A DNA stretch of 64,000 bases from positions 1 to 64,000 of the forward strand of contig AUJT01000006.1 of assembly GCA_000424365.1 (NCBI GenBank). The letters are read 5' to 3'. Source of the DNA: Lachnospiraceae bacterium NK4A144 (GTDB taxonomy: Bacteria; Bacillota; Clostridia; Lachnospirales; Lachnospiraceae). The notes under the pieces are model-generated. The model saw only the letters and a list, made by a program, of their open reading frames with translations. It was not told where the DNA came from and ran no database searches. Below are positions 1-8,897 of this stretch, in pieces. The translations under genes were made by a program, and so were the position numbers. Each line of letters begins with the position of its first letter. Position 1 is the first letter of the stretch.

Positions 1-111
1 CAATTCTAACAGCGCCTTATCAATAGAAATATCTCCGTTTTTTACTGATTCCAGCAGTTTCCTAAGATCATCCGTATCCTGAGATGCAGGATTTGATTCA
101 TGATATTCCAT
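1..111 (-). CDS. larB: LarB N-terminus (partial, runs off the left edge)
   Basis: Thirty-seven codons are visible, starting from an ATG at 111 with a GAGGTGAC ribosome site just upstream. The peptide begins MEYHESNP and continues LRKLLESVKNGDISIDKALLEL, which resembles the short helical N-terminus of LarB. LarB carboxylates and hydrolyses nicotinate adenine dinucleotide in the first step of nickel-pincer nucleotide synthesis for lactate racemase and relatives. The call depends mainly on larC, the last pathway enzyme, lying on the same strand at 5070-6347. The catalytic part is outside the window, so identity is an inference from a short N-terminus plus context. Confidence 0.6.
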   Translation of the reverse strand, partial: MEYHESNPASQDTDDLRKLLESVKNGDISIDKALLEL

Positions 112-182
112 TTTTGTCACCTCTATTAAACACCGACATCTGACACTTTGTAATTGTAACAGATTATCAAGGAGCGCAGAAG

Positions 183-328
183 GTTACTGTTCAGACGCAA
201 CCGGAGCACTACGCTGCGGAGGTTGCGACCAAGAAAGATGAAAAGCCATTGGATTTTGCCCATCGCCGGAGGCGATTTAATTGGCAAAATCCGTTACGTG
301 AGCGAGCTGGAAGCGAGTGAACAGTAAC
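183..328 (+). repeat. 145-bp palindromic MITE-like element, copy 1
   Basis: The element begins GTTACTGTTCA and ends TGAACAGTAAC, a perfect terminal inverted repeat. It is flanked by CGCAGAAG (175-182) and CACAGAAG (329-336), a 7/8 direct repeat as expected for a target-site duplication. Inside are two hairpins: arms 196-202/221-227, and arms 251-260/283-292 with an inner TCGCC/GGCGA pair. Related copies lie at 10409-10553, 10640-10780 (inverted) and 58636-58780. It lies between the divergent larB and EIIC-EAL genes. No coding capacity was seen. The rest of the 112-546 gap shows no convincing gene. Confidence 0.88.
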
Positions 329-546
329 CACAGAAGTGCAGGGCTTATGTACCGTTATAGAAAAACTTTATCAGGTCGATATAAGTAAGGAAAGGGGTAG
401 ATGTGCGGAACAGTGTTATGTAAACATGACATCTGCATTTTTTGATAAACACAGGAAAAAATTCTTTAAATGTCGAAAGAAACAAAATAAAATGACGATG
501 CATATTGTATACACAAGCGGATAACCAACAGCTTTTGAGGAATAAA

Positions 547-2697
547 ATGGAACGAAGAGGCAGCTTTAAATCAATATTATTTAAGATAAACGACGGACTA
601 CTCAGTTTTCCGGCAGTGGTTGCGATCCGAAAGGCAATGATATGTTCGATACCTGTTTTTCTGGTATCTTCTTTTTCTAATATCCTGATCGCGTTTCCGA
701 TCTATCAGTATCAGGTCTTTTTACAGGGAGAGATCGGAAAAGATGTGCTTCATTATCTGTCTATCATTCAAAAATCAGCTGATGCGCTGGTAGGCATACT
801 GGTGGCAGCGGCAGTAGCACATTACTATGTGCAGGAGGTTCACCCCAAAAATACTGAACTTGCGTGGATATCATCTGTTCTTTCTATCGTTAATTATGGA
901 GTGATGGTGATCGACCATGAAAAAGGTCAGATAATGGCGCAGCTCGGTGTTAATACCATGTTCATATCATTTATCAGCGGGCTATTGTCACCGATTCTTT
1001 TTTTATGGATGTATGATCATGAGTTTTTCGGACCTAAGAAAAGCCAGAGAACTGTTGACCCGACCTGGTGGTGGACGATCAAGAGCGGACCGGCATGTAT
1101 AGTGATAGGAGCAGTGATTCTCACATTGACTTATCTCTTTTGCTCGTTGACTCATATTACAAGTATTTACAACGGATTTTATATTTTCTTTAATAAAGTC
1201 CTTCCGATAAAAAATGCTGCAGCTGAGATAAATGCGGTACTGCTGATCGTGCTCCGGCAGATCTTATGTCTTCTCGGAATGAATGGCGGTGTTCTTACAA
1301 GAGAGATCAATTTTAATTATTTTGAACCGCTCCTTATGGAAAATATTGATGCCGCGACAGATGGGCTTACGCCGAAAAATATAGTTAATAGTGACAGCAT
1401 AGGAATGGTTACTTCGGCAGGTGGAGCCGGAATGGGACTGGCTCTTGTCATAGCGATCCTGTTGGTTTCGGTTTCTGCAAGAAAAAAGTGGCTGGCAAAA
1501 TTTTCTATGCTTCCTGCGATCTTTAATATTTCGGAAATACTTCAGTACGGCGTACCGTTAGCGTTCAGTCCTATTTATGCGATACCTTTTATGATAATCC
1601 CGCTCATTAACTTTTTTATCTACTGGGTACTCGCAAAGGTCAGGCTTATCCCGATGGTGGTAAAAACGAGTGACTGGATATTGCCGTATTTTGTGCAGGC
1701 TTCCGGACAATTGGGAGTCATGACGGGACCGGTGTTTATTACGCTGCTGCTTGTGCTTGATGTGCTGATATATATTCCTTTTGTAAAGCTTTCTGATGAA
1801 TATGATAAATATGTCTTTCAAAGGGATGTTGCGGAGCTCACAAAACTGCTGCAGCAGAGCGAAGAAAAAAATATTGCGTTTGACCATTTATCTTTACCAA
1901 ACAGACTTCGCACGGCATGGGAAATCCTGGTAAATGACCTGTCGATCGATCTGAAGCAGGGACATAATATCCAGATGTATTATCAGCCGCAGATTGATAT
2001 TGATGGAAGATGCATAGGAGCGGAAGCTTTGCTTCGATGGAAGCAGGAACTGGTTGGATTTGTATATCCGCCGCTTGTGATCGCAGTTGCCAAGAACGGT
2101 GAGATCCTCGAGGAACTTGAGGCGTTTATCTTTAATGAAGCTGCAAAAGAACTTTCCAGACTTGAGAGAAATAACCATAACGAACTAAAAATCTCAGTGA
2201 ATATCACGGCTACAAGCCTGCTGAGGGATAATCTGGTTGAGATGCTGGATGATGTTGTGAGGCGTTACGGAATAAAGACAACACAGCTTTGGATAGAACT
2301 TACGGAGCAGGATGCCATCACGTCTCCTCAGATAGCGCTTCAGCGACTGGAAACACTGAAAAATAAGGGATATAAGCTCCTTATCGATGATTTTGGAATG
2401 GGGCACACTTCCTTAAAGTACCTGCAATTTGGAATGTTTGACACGATAAAGCTTGATGGATCGCTTACAAGAAATATAGCGCAGGAGGATGCGAATAACA
2501 GTACAATAATCGCTTCAATAACCAAGCTCGCCGAGAAATTTAATCTGGGTATCGTGGCTGAGTATGTTGAGAGTATGAATCAGAAAAAAATGCTGGAGTA
2601 CCTTGGAGTCAGGTATTTCCAGGGTTATCTGATATCCAAACCATTGGATGAAGTGGAATTTAGAACATTTCTGGAGTCTCGTGAAGAACTGAAGTAA
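547..2697 (+). CDS. PTS EIIC-like membrane domain fused to an EAL c-di-GMP phosphodiesterase
   Basis: Residues ~1-430 form a multi-pass membrane domain of the lactose/cellobiose EIIC type. The signature loop FNISEILQYGVPL resembles the NINEP-type sugar-binding motif of that family. Residues ~465-710 form an EAL domain with the metal and catalytic positions in place: EALLRW, a SVNIT Asn, ELTE, IDDFG, the Lys of IKLDG, VAEYVE and FQGYLISKPL. It should therefore be an active phosphodiesterase degrading c-di-GMP, plausibly in response to a sugar. No EIIA or EIIB domain is present, so it is unlikely to transport by itself. The ATG at 547 was chosen because TGAGGAATAAA precedes it with good spacing; a TTG at 505 is in frame but has no ribosome site. 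The transglutaminase gene follows 16 bp downstream. Confidence 0.88.
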   Translation: MERRGSFKSILFKINDGLLSFPAVVAIRKAMICSIPVFLVSSFSNILIAFPIYQYQVFLQGEIGKDVLHYLSIIQKSADALVGILVAAAVAHYYVQEVHPKNTELAWISSVLSIVNYGVMVIDHEKGQIMAQLGVNTMFISFISGLLSPILFLWMYDHEFFGPKKSQRTVDPTWWWTIKSGPACIVIGAVILTLTYLFCSLTHITSIYNGFYIFFNKVLPIKNAAAEINAVLLIVLRQILCLLGMNGGVLTREINFNYFEPLLMENIDAATDGLTPKNIVNSDSIGMVTSAGGAGMGLALVIAILLVSVSARKKWLAKFSMLPAIFNISEILQYGVPLAFSPIYAIPFMIIPLINFFIYWVLAKVRLIPMVVKTSDWILPYFVQASGQLGVMTGPVFITLLLVLDVLIYIPFVKLSDEYDKYVFQRDVAELTKLLQQSEEKNIAFDHLSLPNRLRTAWEILVNDLSIDLKQGHNIQMYYQPQIDIDGRCIGAEALLRWKQELVGFVYPPLVIAVAKNGEILEELEAFIFNEAAKELSRLERNNHNELKISVNITATSLLRDNLVEMLDDVVRRYGIKTTQLWIELTEQDAITSPQIALQRLETLKNKGYKLLIDDFGMGHTSLKYLQFGMFDTIKLDGSLTRNIAQEDANNSTIIASITKLAEKFNLGIVAEYVESMNQKKMLEYLGVRYFQGYLISKPLDEVEFRTFLESREELK

Positions 2698-2713
2698 GAG
2701 GAGGGAACCAGAC

Positions 2714-4453
2714 ATGAAGGTAATTGGTAATATTTGTAAGGGTTTGTTGGTTTTATTACTGTTGATCACAGGATCGGTTGCGGTCTGCATTGCTAATCCT
2801 GATCTTACAGCAAAGATCGCGGCTGTTGTAAACCCTGTGGAGACAAAGGAGAAAGAGATACCTGCGACGAACTTTGCGTCGAGAGAGGTCTTTCCGGGTG
2901 ATGAGAATTATCTCATGAATCCGGTGCAGGTAGCTGATGCTGCGCTAAACGGGGATGAACAGGCTGCGGAGGCTATAAGGACAGCAAATACCGTCAGTGG
3001 TGCTTCGGGACGTGCAGGGCTCGGAAATCCGGAATCGGACTATGTTGCGCCTTCTACTTCTAATGTCAGGGTTCCGAGTGATGTTAGCGGAAAGAACGGA
3101 TATGAGGGTGTCAAAGCTGATGACGAGGAAATCGGTGATAGTGAGGCTGATGCGCTCTGGAAGGAGCTTGGCCCAGGGGAAACCGGTTCGGATCTTAGTT
3201 TTGACGCGACTTTTTATCCTTTTTTCCAGATGCTTGATGATGAGGGGAAGAATACCTACAGGCAGATTTTCGCGAATGCAAATGCAGGACGAAAGGCATT
3301 CACACCCGTTGAACAAAATCTTTCTTCTGCTGAGTTGAAAACAGCGTTTGAGGCTGTTGTTAATGATCATCCGGAGCTTTTCTGGATGGACACAGGATAT
3401 TCCGCAATGTTCAGGAATAGCGGAAATTGTGTGGAGATCAACCTGAAATTTAACCGTACGGCGGATGATCTTGCTAATGCAAAAGCTGAATTTGAGCTTA
3501 ACTCTCAGCAGATCGTCTCCGGGGCAGCGGGGCTCGGCAGCAATTACGAAAAGGAAAAGCATGTGCATGATGCTCTTATAGAGCGAGTGAACTACAGCAC
3601 AGGGGCTGAGATGAATCAGAGTGCGTATAGTGCGCTGGTTAATGATTCTACCGTGTGTGCCGGTTATGCGAGAGCTTTTCAGTACTGCATGCAGCAGCTT
3701 GGGATACCGACTTATTACTGCACAGGATATGCAGGAGAGAGTCATGCGTGGAATATCGTGTCGCTGGATGACGGCTTCTATAATGCGGATACTACCTGGG
3801 ACGATACCGGAGATAGTAAGTATGCATATTTTAACAAGACTGATTCTGATTACGGGACTACTCATGTGAGACAGGATCTGTCTGTTTATCTGCCGCCTTG
3901 TGAGGGTACTGCTTACAGAAATCTGGAGGAACCGTTGGAGACGGCTGATGCTTCTGAGGGAAATACTGATGCTTCAGCGGATCAGAGTGCGGAAGCTGCT
4001 CGTTCTCTCGAGGAAGCTGTTGCAGCTGCGGCGGCAAGCAGAGCACAGGAGCATGCTGAACAGGCAGCGGAGGCAGAAGCAGTGGCTACTCCTGCTGCCA
4101 TGAAGGCACGTGAGGAAGAGGCTGCCGCTGAGGAAGAGGCTGCCAGAATGTTTTCACTTGAGGACTATGGCATCAGTCAGGACGATGTTCTGAACAGTAT
4201 TAGTGAGTATTATACTGATTGCAAGAAACAGATCGAGAGCCGCGGCACCGGAAGTTATTCTTTTTATAACGTGATCAGCGGTGAGTCTGTCATGCAGGAG
4301 CTTTATACTGCTTATCGTCAAAAGGCGACTCAGCGTGGTTTTCTTAATGATGCTGTTGCAAATGTCGGCGGTTCGGAGTGCAGCATTTCCGTGGAGCCGG
4401 AGCAGTTGACAGGCGGTCAGTATCTACTGCGGCATACGATCTCGATTAAGTAA
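2714..4453 (+). CDS. Secreted or membrane-anchored transglutaminase-like protein
   Basis: This is a 579-residue protein with an N-terminal hydrophobic segment (~8-27) that is a signal peptide or anchor, followed by a long polar stretch. A transglutaminase-like core follows, with a complete Cys-His-Asp set: VCAGYARAF, SHAWNIV and NADTTWDD. In this family the core acts as a cysteine peptidase or crosslinking enzyme on cell-wall or surface proteins. After the core comes an Ala/Glu-rich helical segment (~430-490) and a C-terminal domain not recognised. GAGGAGGGAA precedes the ATG. It is probably co-transcribed with the EIIC-EAL gene. The substrate cannot be told from the sequence. Confidence 0.82.
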   Translation: MKVIGNICKGLLVLLLLITGSVAVCIANPDLTAKIAAVVNPVETKEKEIPATNFASREVFPGDENYLMNPVQVADAALNGDEQAAEAIRTANTVSGASGRAGLGNPESDYVAPSTSNVRVPSDVSGKNGYEGVKADDEEIGDSEADALWKELGPGETGSDLSFDATFYPFFQMLDDEGKNTYRQIFANANAGRKAFTPVEQNLSSAELKTAFEAVVNDHPELFWMDTGYSAMFRNSGNCVEINLKFNRTADDLANAKAEFELNSQQIVSGAAGLGSNYEKEKHVHDALIERVNYSTGAEMNQSAYSALVNDSTVCAGYARAFQYCMQQLGIPTYYCTGYAGESHAWNIVSLDDGFYNADTTWDDTGDSKYAYFNKTDSDYGTTHVRQDLSVYLPPCEGTAYRNLEEPLETADASEGNTDASADQSAEAARSLEEAVAAAAASRAQEHAEQAAEAEAVATPAAMKAREEEAAAEEEAARMFSLEDYGISQDDVLNSISEYYTDCKKQIESRGTGSYSFYNVISGESVMQELYTAYRQKATQRGFLNDAVANVGGSECSISVEPEQLTGGQYLLRHTISIK

Positions 4454-4484
4454 ATTACTCTGTTTTTTACTTTGGCGGGGGGAC

Positions 4485-4680
4485 GTGCAAGCCATATAGT
4501 TATCTCACGAGACGGCTCGGACAGACACTAAGTTCGCGCGCTGTCCTCATGAACACGGGAATTTCTGCGAAACTCGATGCTTCGCATCTCAGACAGTTCG
4601 CAGAAATTCCCTATTCGGACAACGTGCTCTCTAAGTGCTGCCGGCTTATTGTCTCTTTGAGATAACTATATGGCTTGCAC
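4485..4680. repeat. 196-bp element with perfect 22-bp terminal inverted repeats
   Basis: Positions 4485-4506 (GTGCAAGCCATATAG then TTATCTC) are the exact reverse complement of 4659-4680. Inside is a second perfect 15-bp inverted repeat, GGGAATTTCTGCGAA at 4557-4571 against 4597-4611. Within its loop is a smaller GATGC/GCATC hairpin. No flanking direct repeat was found and no second copy occurs in the window. It could be an old MITE or a large bidirectional transcription barrier between the convergent transglutaminase and larC genes. Confidence 0.75.
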
Positions 4681-4729
4681 TTACGTTTTGGCTGAGTGAA
4701 GTGTGTAAACTTGAATTGGTTACACAATT

Positions 4730-4773
4730 GCGCCATTTTCATGCTGTTGTGTAATAATTGCATGAAAAGGCGC
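4730..4773. repeat. Inverted repeat in the 4454-5069 gap
   Basis: GCGCCATTTTCATGC (4730-4744) pairs with GCATGAAAAGGCGC (4760-4773) with one bulged base. GTGAAG and CTTCAC lie outside it. No T-run follows, so it is not a classic terminator. No gene was found in the 616-bp gap; it is dominated by inverted repeats. Confidence 0.55.
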
Positions 4774-4997
4774 TTCACATTGATGTTTTTGATACATGTG
4801 TCTGACTAAACGACGGTTGTTGTGTAAAAATGAGCATGAGACAATGCGTTTGCGTGAATAGTCAGACTAATATAACAGGCGAAGAGTATACTGTATGCAG
4901 ACGATTCGGTTACACTAGTTAACATAACTTGGATTTTTATTGATCTATTATATTGGATATATAGTGGTAATGAGATTGGTTTTTTGATTTGATATTT

Positions 4998-5050
4998 AAA
5001 TGCGCGTAGTGATCGCTTCTTTTTACGAAGTGATCTTACTACGCGCATTT
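4998..5050. terminator. Bidirectional terminator between convergent genes
   Basis: AAATGCGCGTAGT pairs with ACTACGCGCATTT, with an inner GATCGCTTC/GAAGTGATC arm. T-rich sequence lies on both sides. It lies just beyond the stop of larC and downstream of the transglutaminase gene. Confidence 0.75.
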
Positions 5051-5069
5051 TGATGTTTATGCTGTATTA

Positions 5070-6347
5070 TTACTGGGTTTCGGCATGGATGATCTGACGT
5101 ACTTCTTTTAGAGTAAGATTTTTTTCGGCGGCGATCTTTGCCAGATCGTCGTATTCGTATTTTGTTTTTTCTATGCCAAATCCTATTGATCTTTTTTGTT
5201 GTATCTGGCCGATGGTGGTGTCTATTTTTTCTATGGTCCTGTTCATGCAGTATCGGTTCATGTGAGTTTCTCTGATTCCGATCGTTGAGGTGTGCTTGAA
5301 GAGAGTTTTTACTATTTCATCCTTTTTTTCCGAAGAGAGGATAACCTCGATAAGTGTTCCGGGGCGGGATTTTTTCATGCCGATGGGGACTGTGAAAACT
5401 TCTCTGGCACCTGCTTCGAAGAGGCGGTCCATGGCGAAGGAGATTTCTTCGGCAGTCATGTCATCTACGTTGCAGGAGAGTACAAGGACTCCCAGATCAT
5501 TGTTAGATATGGAAGTGGTCATACTTTCGCCTAGCAGGGCGCGGAGGAGATTTGCCCGAGGAAAATCTTTATGTCCCATACCGTATCCAATCTGATCGAC
5601 TGTTATGAGCGGCATATCTCCGAAGCGTGTGACGAAGTGTCGCAGGAGAGCGGCGCCTGTCGGAGTGCAGAGTTCTCCCTCAATATTGCTGCTGTAGATG
5701 GGGATTCCCTTAAGGAGCAAGGCTGTTGCAGGCGCAGGGACAGGGAGTGTTCCATGAGCACATTTTACGAAGCCGCTTCCGACGTGTATGGGGGAGGCGA
5801 TCACCTCATCCGCTTCGATTTCGTGGAATAACAGGCATACCGCAGTTATATCAGCGATTGCGTCCAGTGTACCGACTTCGTGAAAGTGTATTTCCGAAAC
5901 AGGTTTTCCGTGTACCTGACTTTCTGCGTCGGCGATGAGGTTGTAGACTTCGAGGATATCGTTTCTGACTGCGGAAGGGATATCCAGATGTTCCCTTACG
6001 ATATGCTCTATATCTTTAAGAGTATGGTGAGAATGTGAAGGATGGTCGTGGTGATCATGGTGGGATGATGCGTGATCATGTTCGTGCGAATCTTCGTGTA
6101 CATGCGCATGGTGATGTACGGAGTCTGAATTTAGATGAGCTTCATCGAGACCGTTAATAAGTACGGTCATATGAGAACCGGTGATACCGCATTTTTCTGC
6201 TTTTTCAAGTCTATATTCGATTCCCGGGATTTTCAGATCATTTAGTTTTTTTACAAAACCATCGCGATCCGGCAGAAGTTCCAAAAGAGCTGCGCATAAC
6301 ATATCCCCGGCAGCACCCATACTACAGTCAAGATAAAGAGTTCTCAT
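5070..6347 (-). CDS. larC: LarC, nickel insertion protein for the pincer cofactor
   Basis: LarC (pyridinium-3,5-bisthiocarboxylic acid mononucleotide nickel chelatase) inserts Ni into the pincer nucleotide used by lactate racemase-type enzymes. The N-terminus LYLDCSMGAAGDM, the central EIHFHEVGTLDAIADI and the CTPTGAALL motif are family hallmarks. A His/Asp-rich stretch at about residues 75-110 probably stores nickel. In Lactiplantibacillus plantarum larC is read through a programmed frameshift; here it is one open frame of 425 codons. The ATG at 6347 is favoured because AGGAGG lies 6 bp upstream; the in-frame GTG at 6353 overlaps that site. larB lies 5 kb away on the same strand with two opposite-strand genes between. 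Confidence 0.93.
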   Translation of the reverse strand: MRTLYLDCSMGAAGDMLCAALLELLPDRDGFVKKLNDLKIPGIEYRLEKAEKCGITGSHMTVLINGLDEAHLNSDSVHHHAHVHEDSHEHDHASSHHDHHDHPSHSHHTLKDIEHIVREHLDIPSAVRNDILEVYNLIADAESQVHGKPVSEIHFHEVGTLDAIADITAVCLLFHEIEADEVIASPIHVGSGFVKCAHGTLPVPAPATALLLKGIPIYSSNIEGELCTPTGAALLRHFVTRFGDMPLITVDQIGYGMGHKDFPRANLLRALLGESMTTSISNNDLGVLVLSCNVDDMTAEEISFAMDRLFEAGAREVFTVPIGMKKSRPGTLIEVILSSEKKDEIVKTLFKHTSTIGIRETHMNRYCMNRTIEKIDTTIGQIQQKRSIGFGIEKTKYEYDDLAKIAAEKNLTLKEVRQIIHAETQ

Positions 6348-6406
6348 GTGCACCCTCCTGTTTTGGTCAAAAACATAAAGAATCTGCGATCTTCTTAAAT
6401 TTTATT

Positions 6407-6434
6407 ATGACATATAGAGGCTATGTTGTATAAT
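6407..6434 (+). promoter_or_regulatory. Sigma-A type promoter for the GGDEF gene
   Basis: ATGACA (6407-6412) and TATAAT (6429-6434) are separated by 16 bp, about 50 bp upstream of the ATG at 6487. Confidence 0.55.
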
Positions 6435-6486
6435 ATCTTTAAGTATGTTTCGGAGGGCGAAACTGCTGGAGACGGGAGAGGGGTAA

Positions 6487-7563
6487 ATGAAACAGCTGGA
6501 AGCAAATATGAGACGGAGAGTACTGCGTACAGTCTTTATTTTTGTCTGGCTCTTCGTTTTAATTGATATAGTATTCTATGTTTCGGATAGATTCATAGGA
6601 TTCGAGAAAATGGATCCTGTGATTTATCCGCTTGTCCGCATATTGCTCCCGTTTCTCATCAATTTAGGAGCCTGGATCGGTTCCAAACAGGTGATCCTTT
6701 CGGAAAAATTTACGAGTCACCTGAAAAATCTGACAGTCAGCGCATGTTTGATGACGATCTGCGGTACGATGGCGATATTCCACAGCTATTTCACGCCGCT
6801 GTGGGTAGCACCTGCTATTGTAATGGTATTTGCATCGGTATTTCATGATCAGGCTATTCAGAAAAGCCTTTTTATGTACAATTTACTGATAATTATCATT
6901 ACGATCCTTGCGGCATCTTTTGAAAATCCGGATAATATTGTTTTTATCGCGGAAACGGGGATCATTGTAGTTTTGATATGTCTGCTGGTGTGTTTTGCGG
7001 CAGATATCATGCAGCGATATAATGACGATCTGGCACGGTTCAATAAGGAGATTTACCGTAGACAGGCGGATTATCGCGAAAAATTCAGGATGGATTTTCT
7101 CACGGGTGTTTATAGCAAGGCGTATCTTTTTGAGAAGACTAACTCGATCATGAAGAATGCTTCCGACAGGCATCCGATCGTAGTCGGGATAATAGATCTG
7201 GATCATTTTAAGAGTGTTAATGATACATATGGGCATGAGAATGGAGACCTGGTTTTAGCAGCGCTTGGAGAACTGCTAAGAGATTACCAGACAGATACTC
7301 TGGCTATCGGTCGTTTTGGCGGAGAGGAGTTTGTTCTGGTATTTGATGGGGAATCTCTGATGCAGGGCTGGCTCATTTTGGATGAGCTCAGGACTCGTTT
7401 CTCAGAGGAGAAATTCGACTTCACGAGCCGCAGGATGACACTTAGCGGTGGTGTTGCCGTCTTTACCGTGCCTACTGCCACAGAAGCAGCGATCGCAAAG
7501 GCAGATCAGGCACTTTATCAGTCAAAACAGCGCGGACGAAACAGGATAACGAGAGTTGAATAA
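6487..7563 (+). CDS. Membrane diguanylate cyclase (GGDEF)
   Basis: Residues ~12-190 hold about six transmembrane segments of an unrecognised sensor module. A linker helix leads into a GGDEF domain (~198-355) beginning DFLTGVYSKAYLFE. The active-site loop RFGGEEF is intact, as is the substrate-binding DLDHFKSVND segment, so it should make c-di-GMP from two GTP. A clear RxxD inhibitory site before GGEEF was not seen. GGGAGAGGGG precedes the ATG. The signal sensed is unknown. Confidence 0.9.
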   Translation: MKQLEANMRRRVLRTVFIFVWLFVLIDIVFYVSDRFIGFEKMDPVIYPLVRILLPFLINLGAWIGSKQVILSEKFTSHLKNLTVSACLMTICGTMAIFHSYFTPLWVAPAIVMVFASVFHDQAIQKSLFMYNLLIIIITILAASFENPDNIVFIAETGIIVVLICLLVCFAADIMQRYNDDLARFNKEIYRRQADYREKFRMDFLTGVYSKAYLFEKTNSIMKNASDRHPIVVGIIDLDHFKSVNDTYGHENGDLVLAALGELLRDYQTDTLAIGRFGGEEFVLVFDGESLMQGWLILDELRTRFSEEKFDFTSRRMTLSGGVAVFTVPTATEAAIAKADQALYQSKQRGRNRITRVE

Positions 7564-7646
7564 GAGGGAAAAGTCACGTTTGAAAATGTGACGCACCATG
7601 AGCAAAGGTGACAGTAACACGAGGATGAATTTAATAAGGGACAGGT

Positions 7647-8849
7647 ATGAATCTAAACGAAAATAATCAGGAATTTGATAAAGACAGCTTTATCGATAGA
7701 CATGGAAACAAGAAGAATCACACATCTGCTTATTACAAAAGAGTGAAGCAGCTCCAGCGGAGAAGCATAGCCGCAGGAATTGGAGCAGTGGTACTTATAG
7801 CGGCAGTCGGGATCTTTATGATCCGCGGGCTGATCTTTGGCGGAAGCACGGTCGATGCGGCAGAGAAAACAAAGAACGTTGAAAAGGTTTCTTCGGAACC
7901 GATCAGTATTGAGACAGATGAAGGAAAGATCGTAAAAGAGGAAAAAGAGGAAGAACCGGAAGGACCTTTCTTCAAGGGTTATGAGCCTTATGAGGATGAA
8001 AATACACAGACAACAGACACAACTTATGTAAACAGTAAGTACTCGGTGTTGGTTGATCTGGATACCGGACATGTGGAAGCTGAGAGAAATGCTGATGAAG
8101 TAATAAGCCCGGCATCTATGACAAAGATCCTTACAGTCCTGGTTGCAGCTGATCACCTTAAAGATGAGAGTAGTCTTGATGATAAGGTTACGATCTCCAC
8201 AAACATGACAGATTATCCGTACGTAAATGACTGCAGTACAGCAGGTTTCCAGATAGGTGAAGAAGTCACCGTAAGAGATCTCTTTTACGGAACGATCCTT
8301 CCGTCCGGCGGTGATGCAGCAATGGGACTTGCGTATTACACCACAGGTACTACTGATATGGCGGATTTTGTGCAGCTCATGAATGAAAAGGTTGAGGAAC
8401 TCGGTCTTTCAGATACAGCACATTTCCAGAATCCTATCGGTATCTATGATGAGAATAATCATTGTACGGTTAAAGATATGGCGATGATCCTCAAGGCAGC
8501 TATGGAGAATGAGTTCGTGCAGGAAGTTATGTCAACTCATATCTATGTAACGACAAAGACTCCTCAGCATCCGGACGGACTTACTATTTCGAATCTTTTC
8601 CTTAGAAGAATTGAGGATAAGGATTCTCATGGAACAGTTATCGCCGCAAAGACAGGATTTGTAGTGCAGTCACGTAACTGTGCCGCAAGTTACGGAAAAT
8701 CAGACGATGGAAAGAATTATATCTGCGTAACAGGCAATGCTCACAGCGCATGGCGCGCGATCTACGATCACGTAGCGATCTACGACCAGTACACAGGAAC
8801 AAATAAGGGAACAATATCTCCGGACGTTCCGCTTAATACGGATTACTAA
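7647..8849 (+). CDS. D-alanyl-D-alanine carboxypeptidase, peptidase S11 (DacA-like PBP)
   Basis: The protein has 400 residues: a polar cytoplasmic start, one transmembrane segment (~38-62), then an extracytoplasmic penicillin-binding domain. Active-site motifs are SxxK (Ser157-Met-Thr-Lys160) and KTG (Lys335-Thr-Gly). At the SxN position it reads Ser220-Gly-Gly rather than the usual Asn-containing form. S11 enzymes trim the terminal D-Ala of peptidoglycan stem peptides and so control crosslinking. The downstream beta-sandwich domain found in many DacA proteins is absent or very short. Confidence 0.88.
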   Translation: MNLNENNQEFDKDSFIDRHGNKKNHTSAYYKRVKQLQRRSIAAGIGAVVLIAAVGIFMIRGLIFGGSTVDAAEKTKNVEKVSSEPISIETDEGKIVKEEKEEEPEGPFFKGYEPYEDENTQTTDTTYVNSKYSVLVDLDTGHVEAERNADEVISPASMTKILTVLVAADHLKDESSLDDKVTISTNMTDYPYVNDCSTAGFQIGEEVTVRDLFYGTILPSGGDAAMGLAYYTTGTTDMADFVQLMNEKVEELGLSDTAHFQNPIGIYDENNHCTVKDMAMILKAAMENEFVQEVMSTHIYVTTKTPQHPDGLTISNLFLRRIEDKDSHGTVIAAKTGFVVQSRNCAASYGKSDDGKNYICVTGNAHSAWRAIYDHVAIYDQYTGTNKGTISPDVPLNTDY

Positions 8850-8850
8850 T

Positions 8851-8897
8851 AAAAAGATGTAAGGGGCAAAATTTACTTTTGACCCTTACATCTTTTT
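8851..8897. terminator. Bidirectional terminator between convergent genes
   Basis: AAAAAGATGTAAGGG (8851-8865) is the exact complement of CCCTTACATCTTTTT (8883-8897), giving A/T runs on both sides. Its right end touches the TAA of the metalloprotease. The arm contains the GATGTAAGGG motif found elsewhere in the window. Confidence 0.85.

Noticed and set aside
336-524. 62-codon open frame upstream of the EIIC-EAL gene
   Set aside because: No ribosome site, Cys/Lys-rich composition unlike the neighbours, no recognisable family; it overlaps the leader of the next gene.
2945-3865. 306-codon minus-strand frame inside the transglutaminase-like gene
   Set aside because: No ribosome site, and the plus-strand frame has a clear catalytic Cys-His-Asp pattern. 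The opposite frame has no recognisable domain.
4485-4680. The 196-bp palindrome as another copy of the 145-bp element
   Set aside because: Termini and internal stems are unrelated to GTTACTGTTCA and no 8-bp flanking repeat is present.
6354-6486. Possible c-di-GMP riboswitch before GGDEF/EAL genes
   Set aside because: Neither here nor before 547, 17407 or 29466 could the GEMM landmarks be found.
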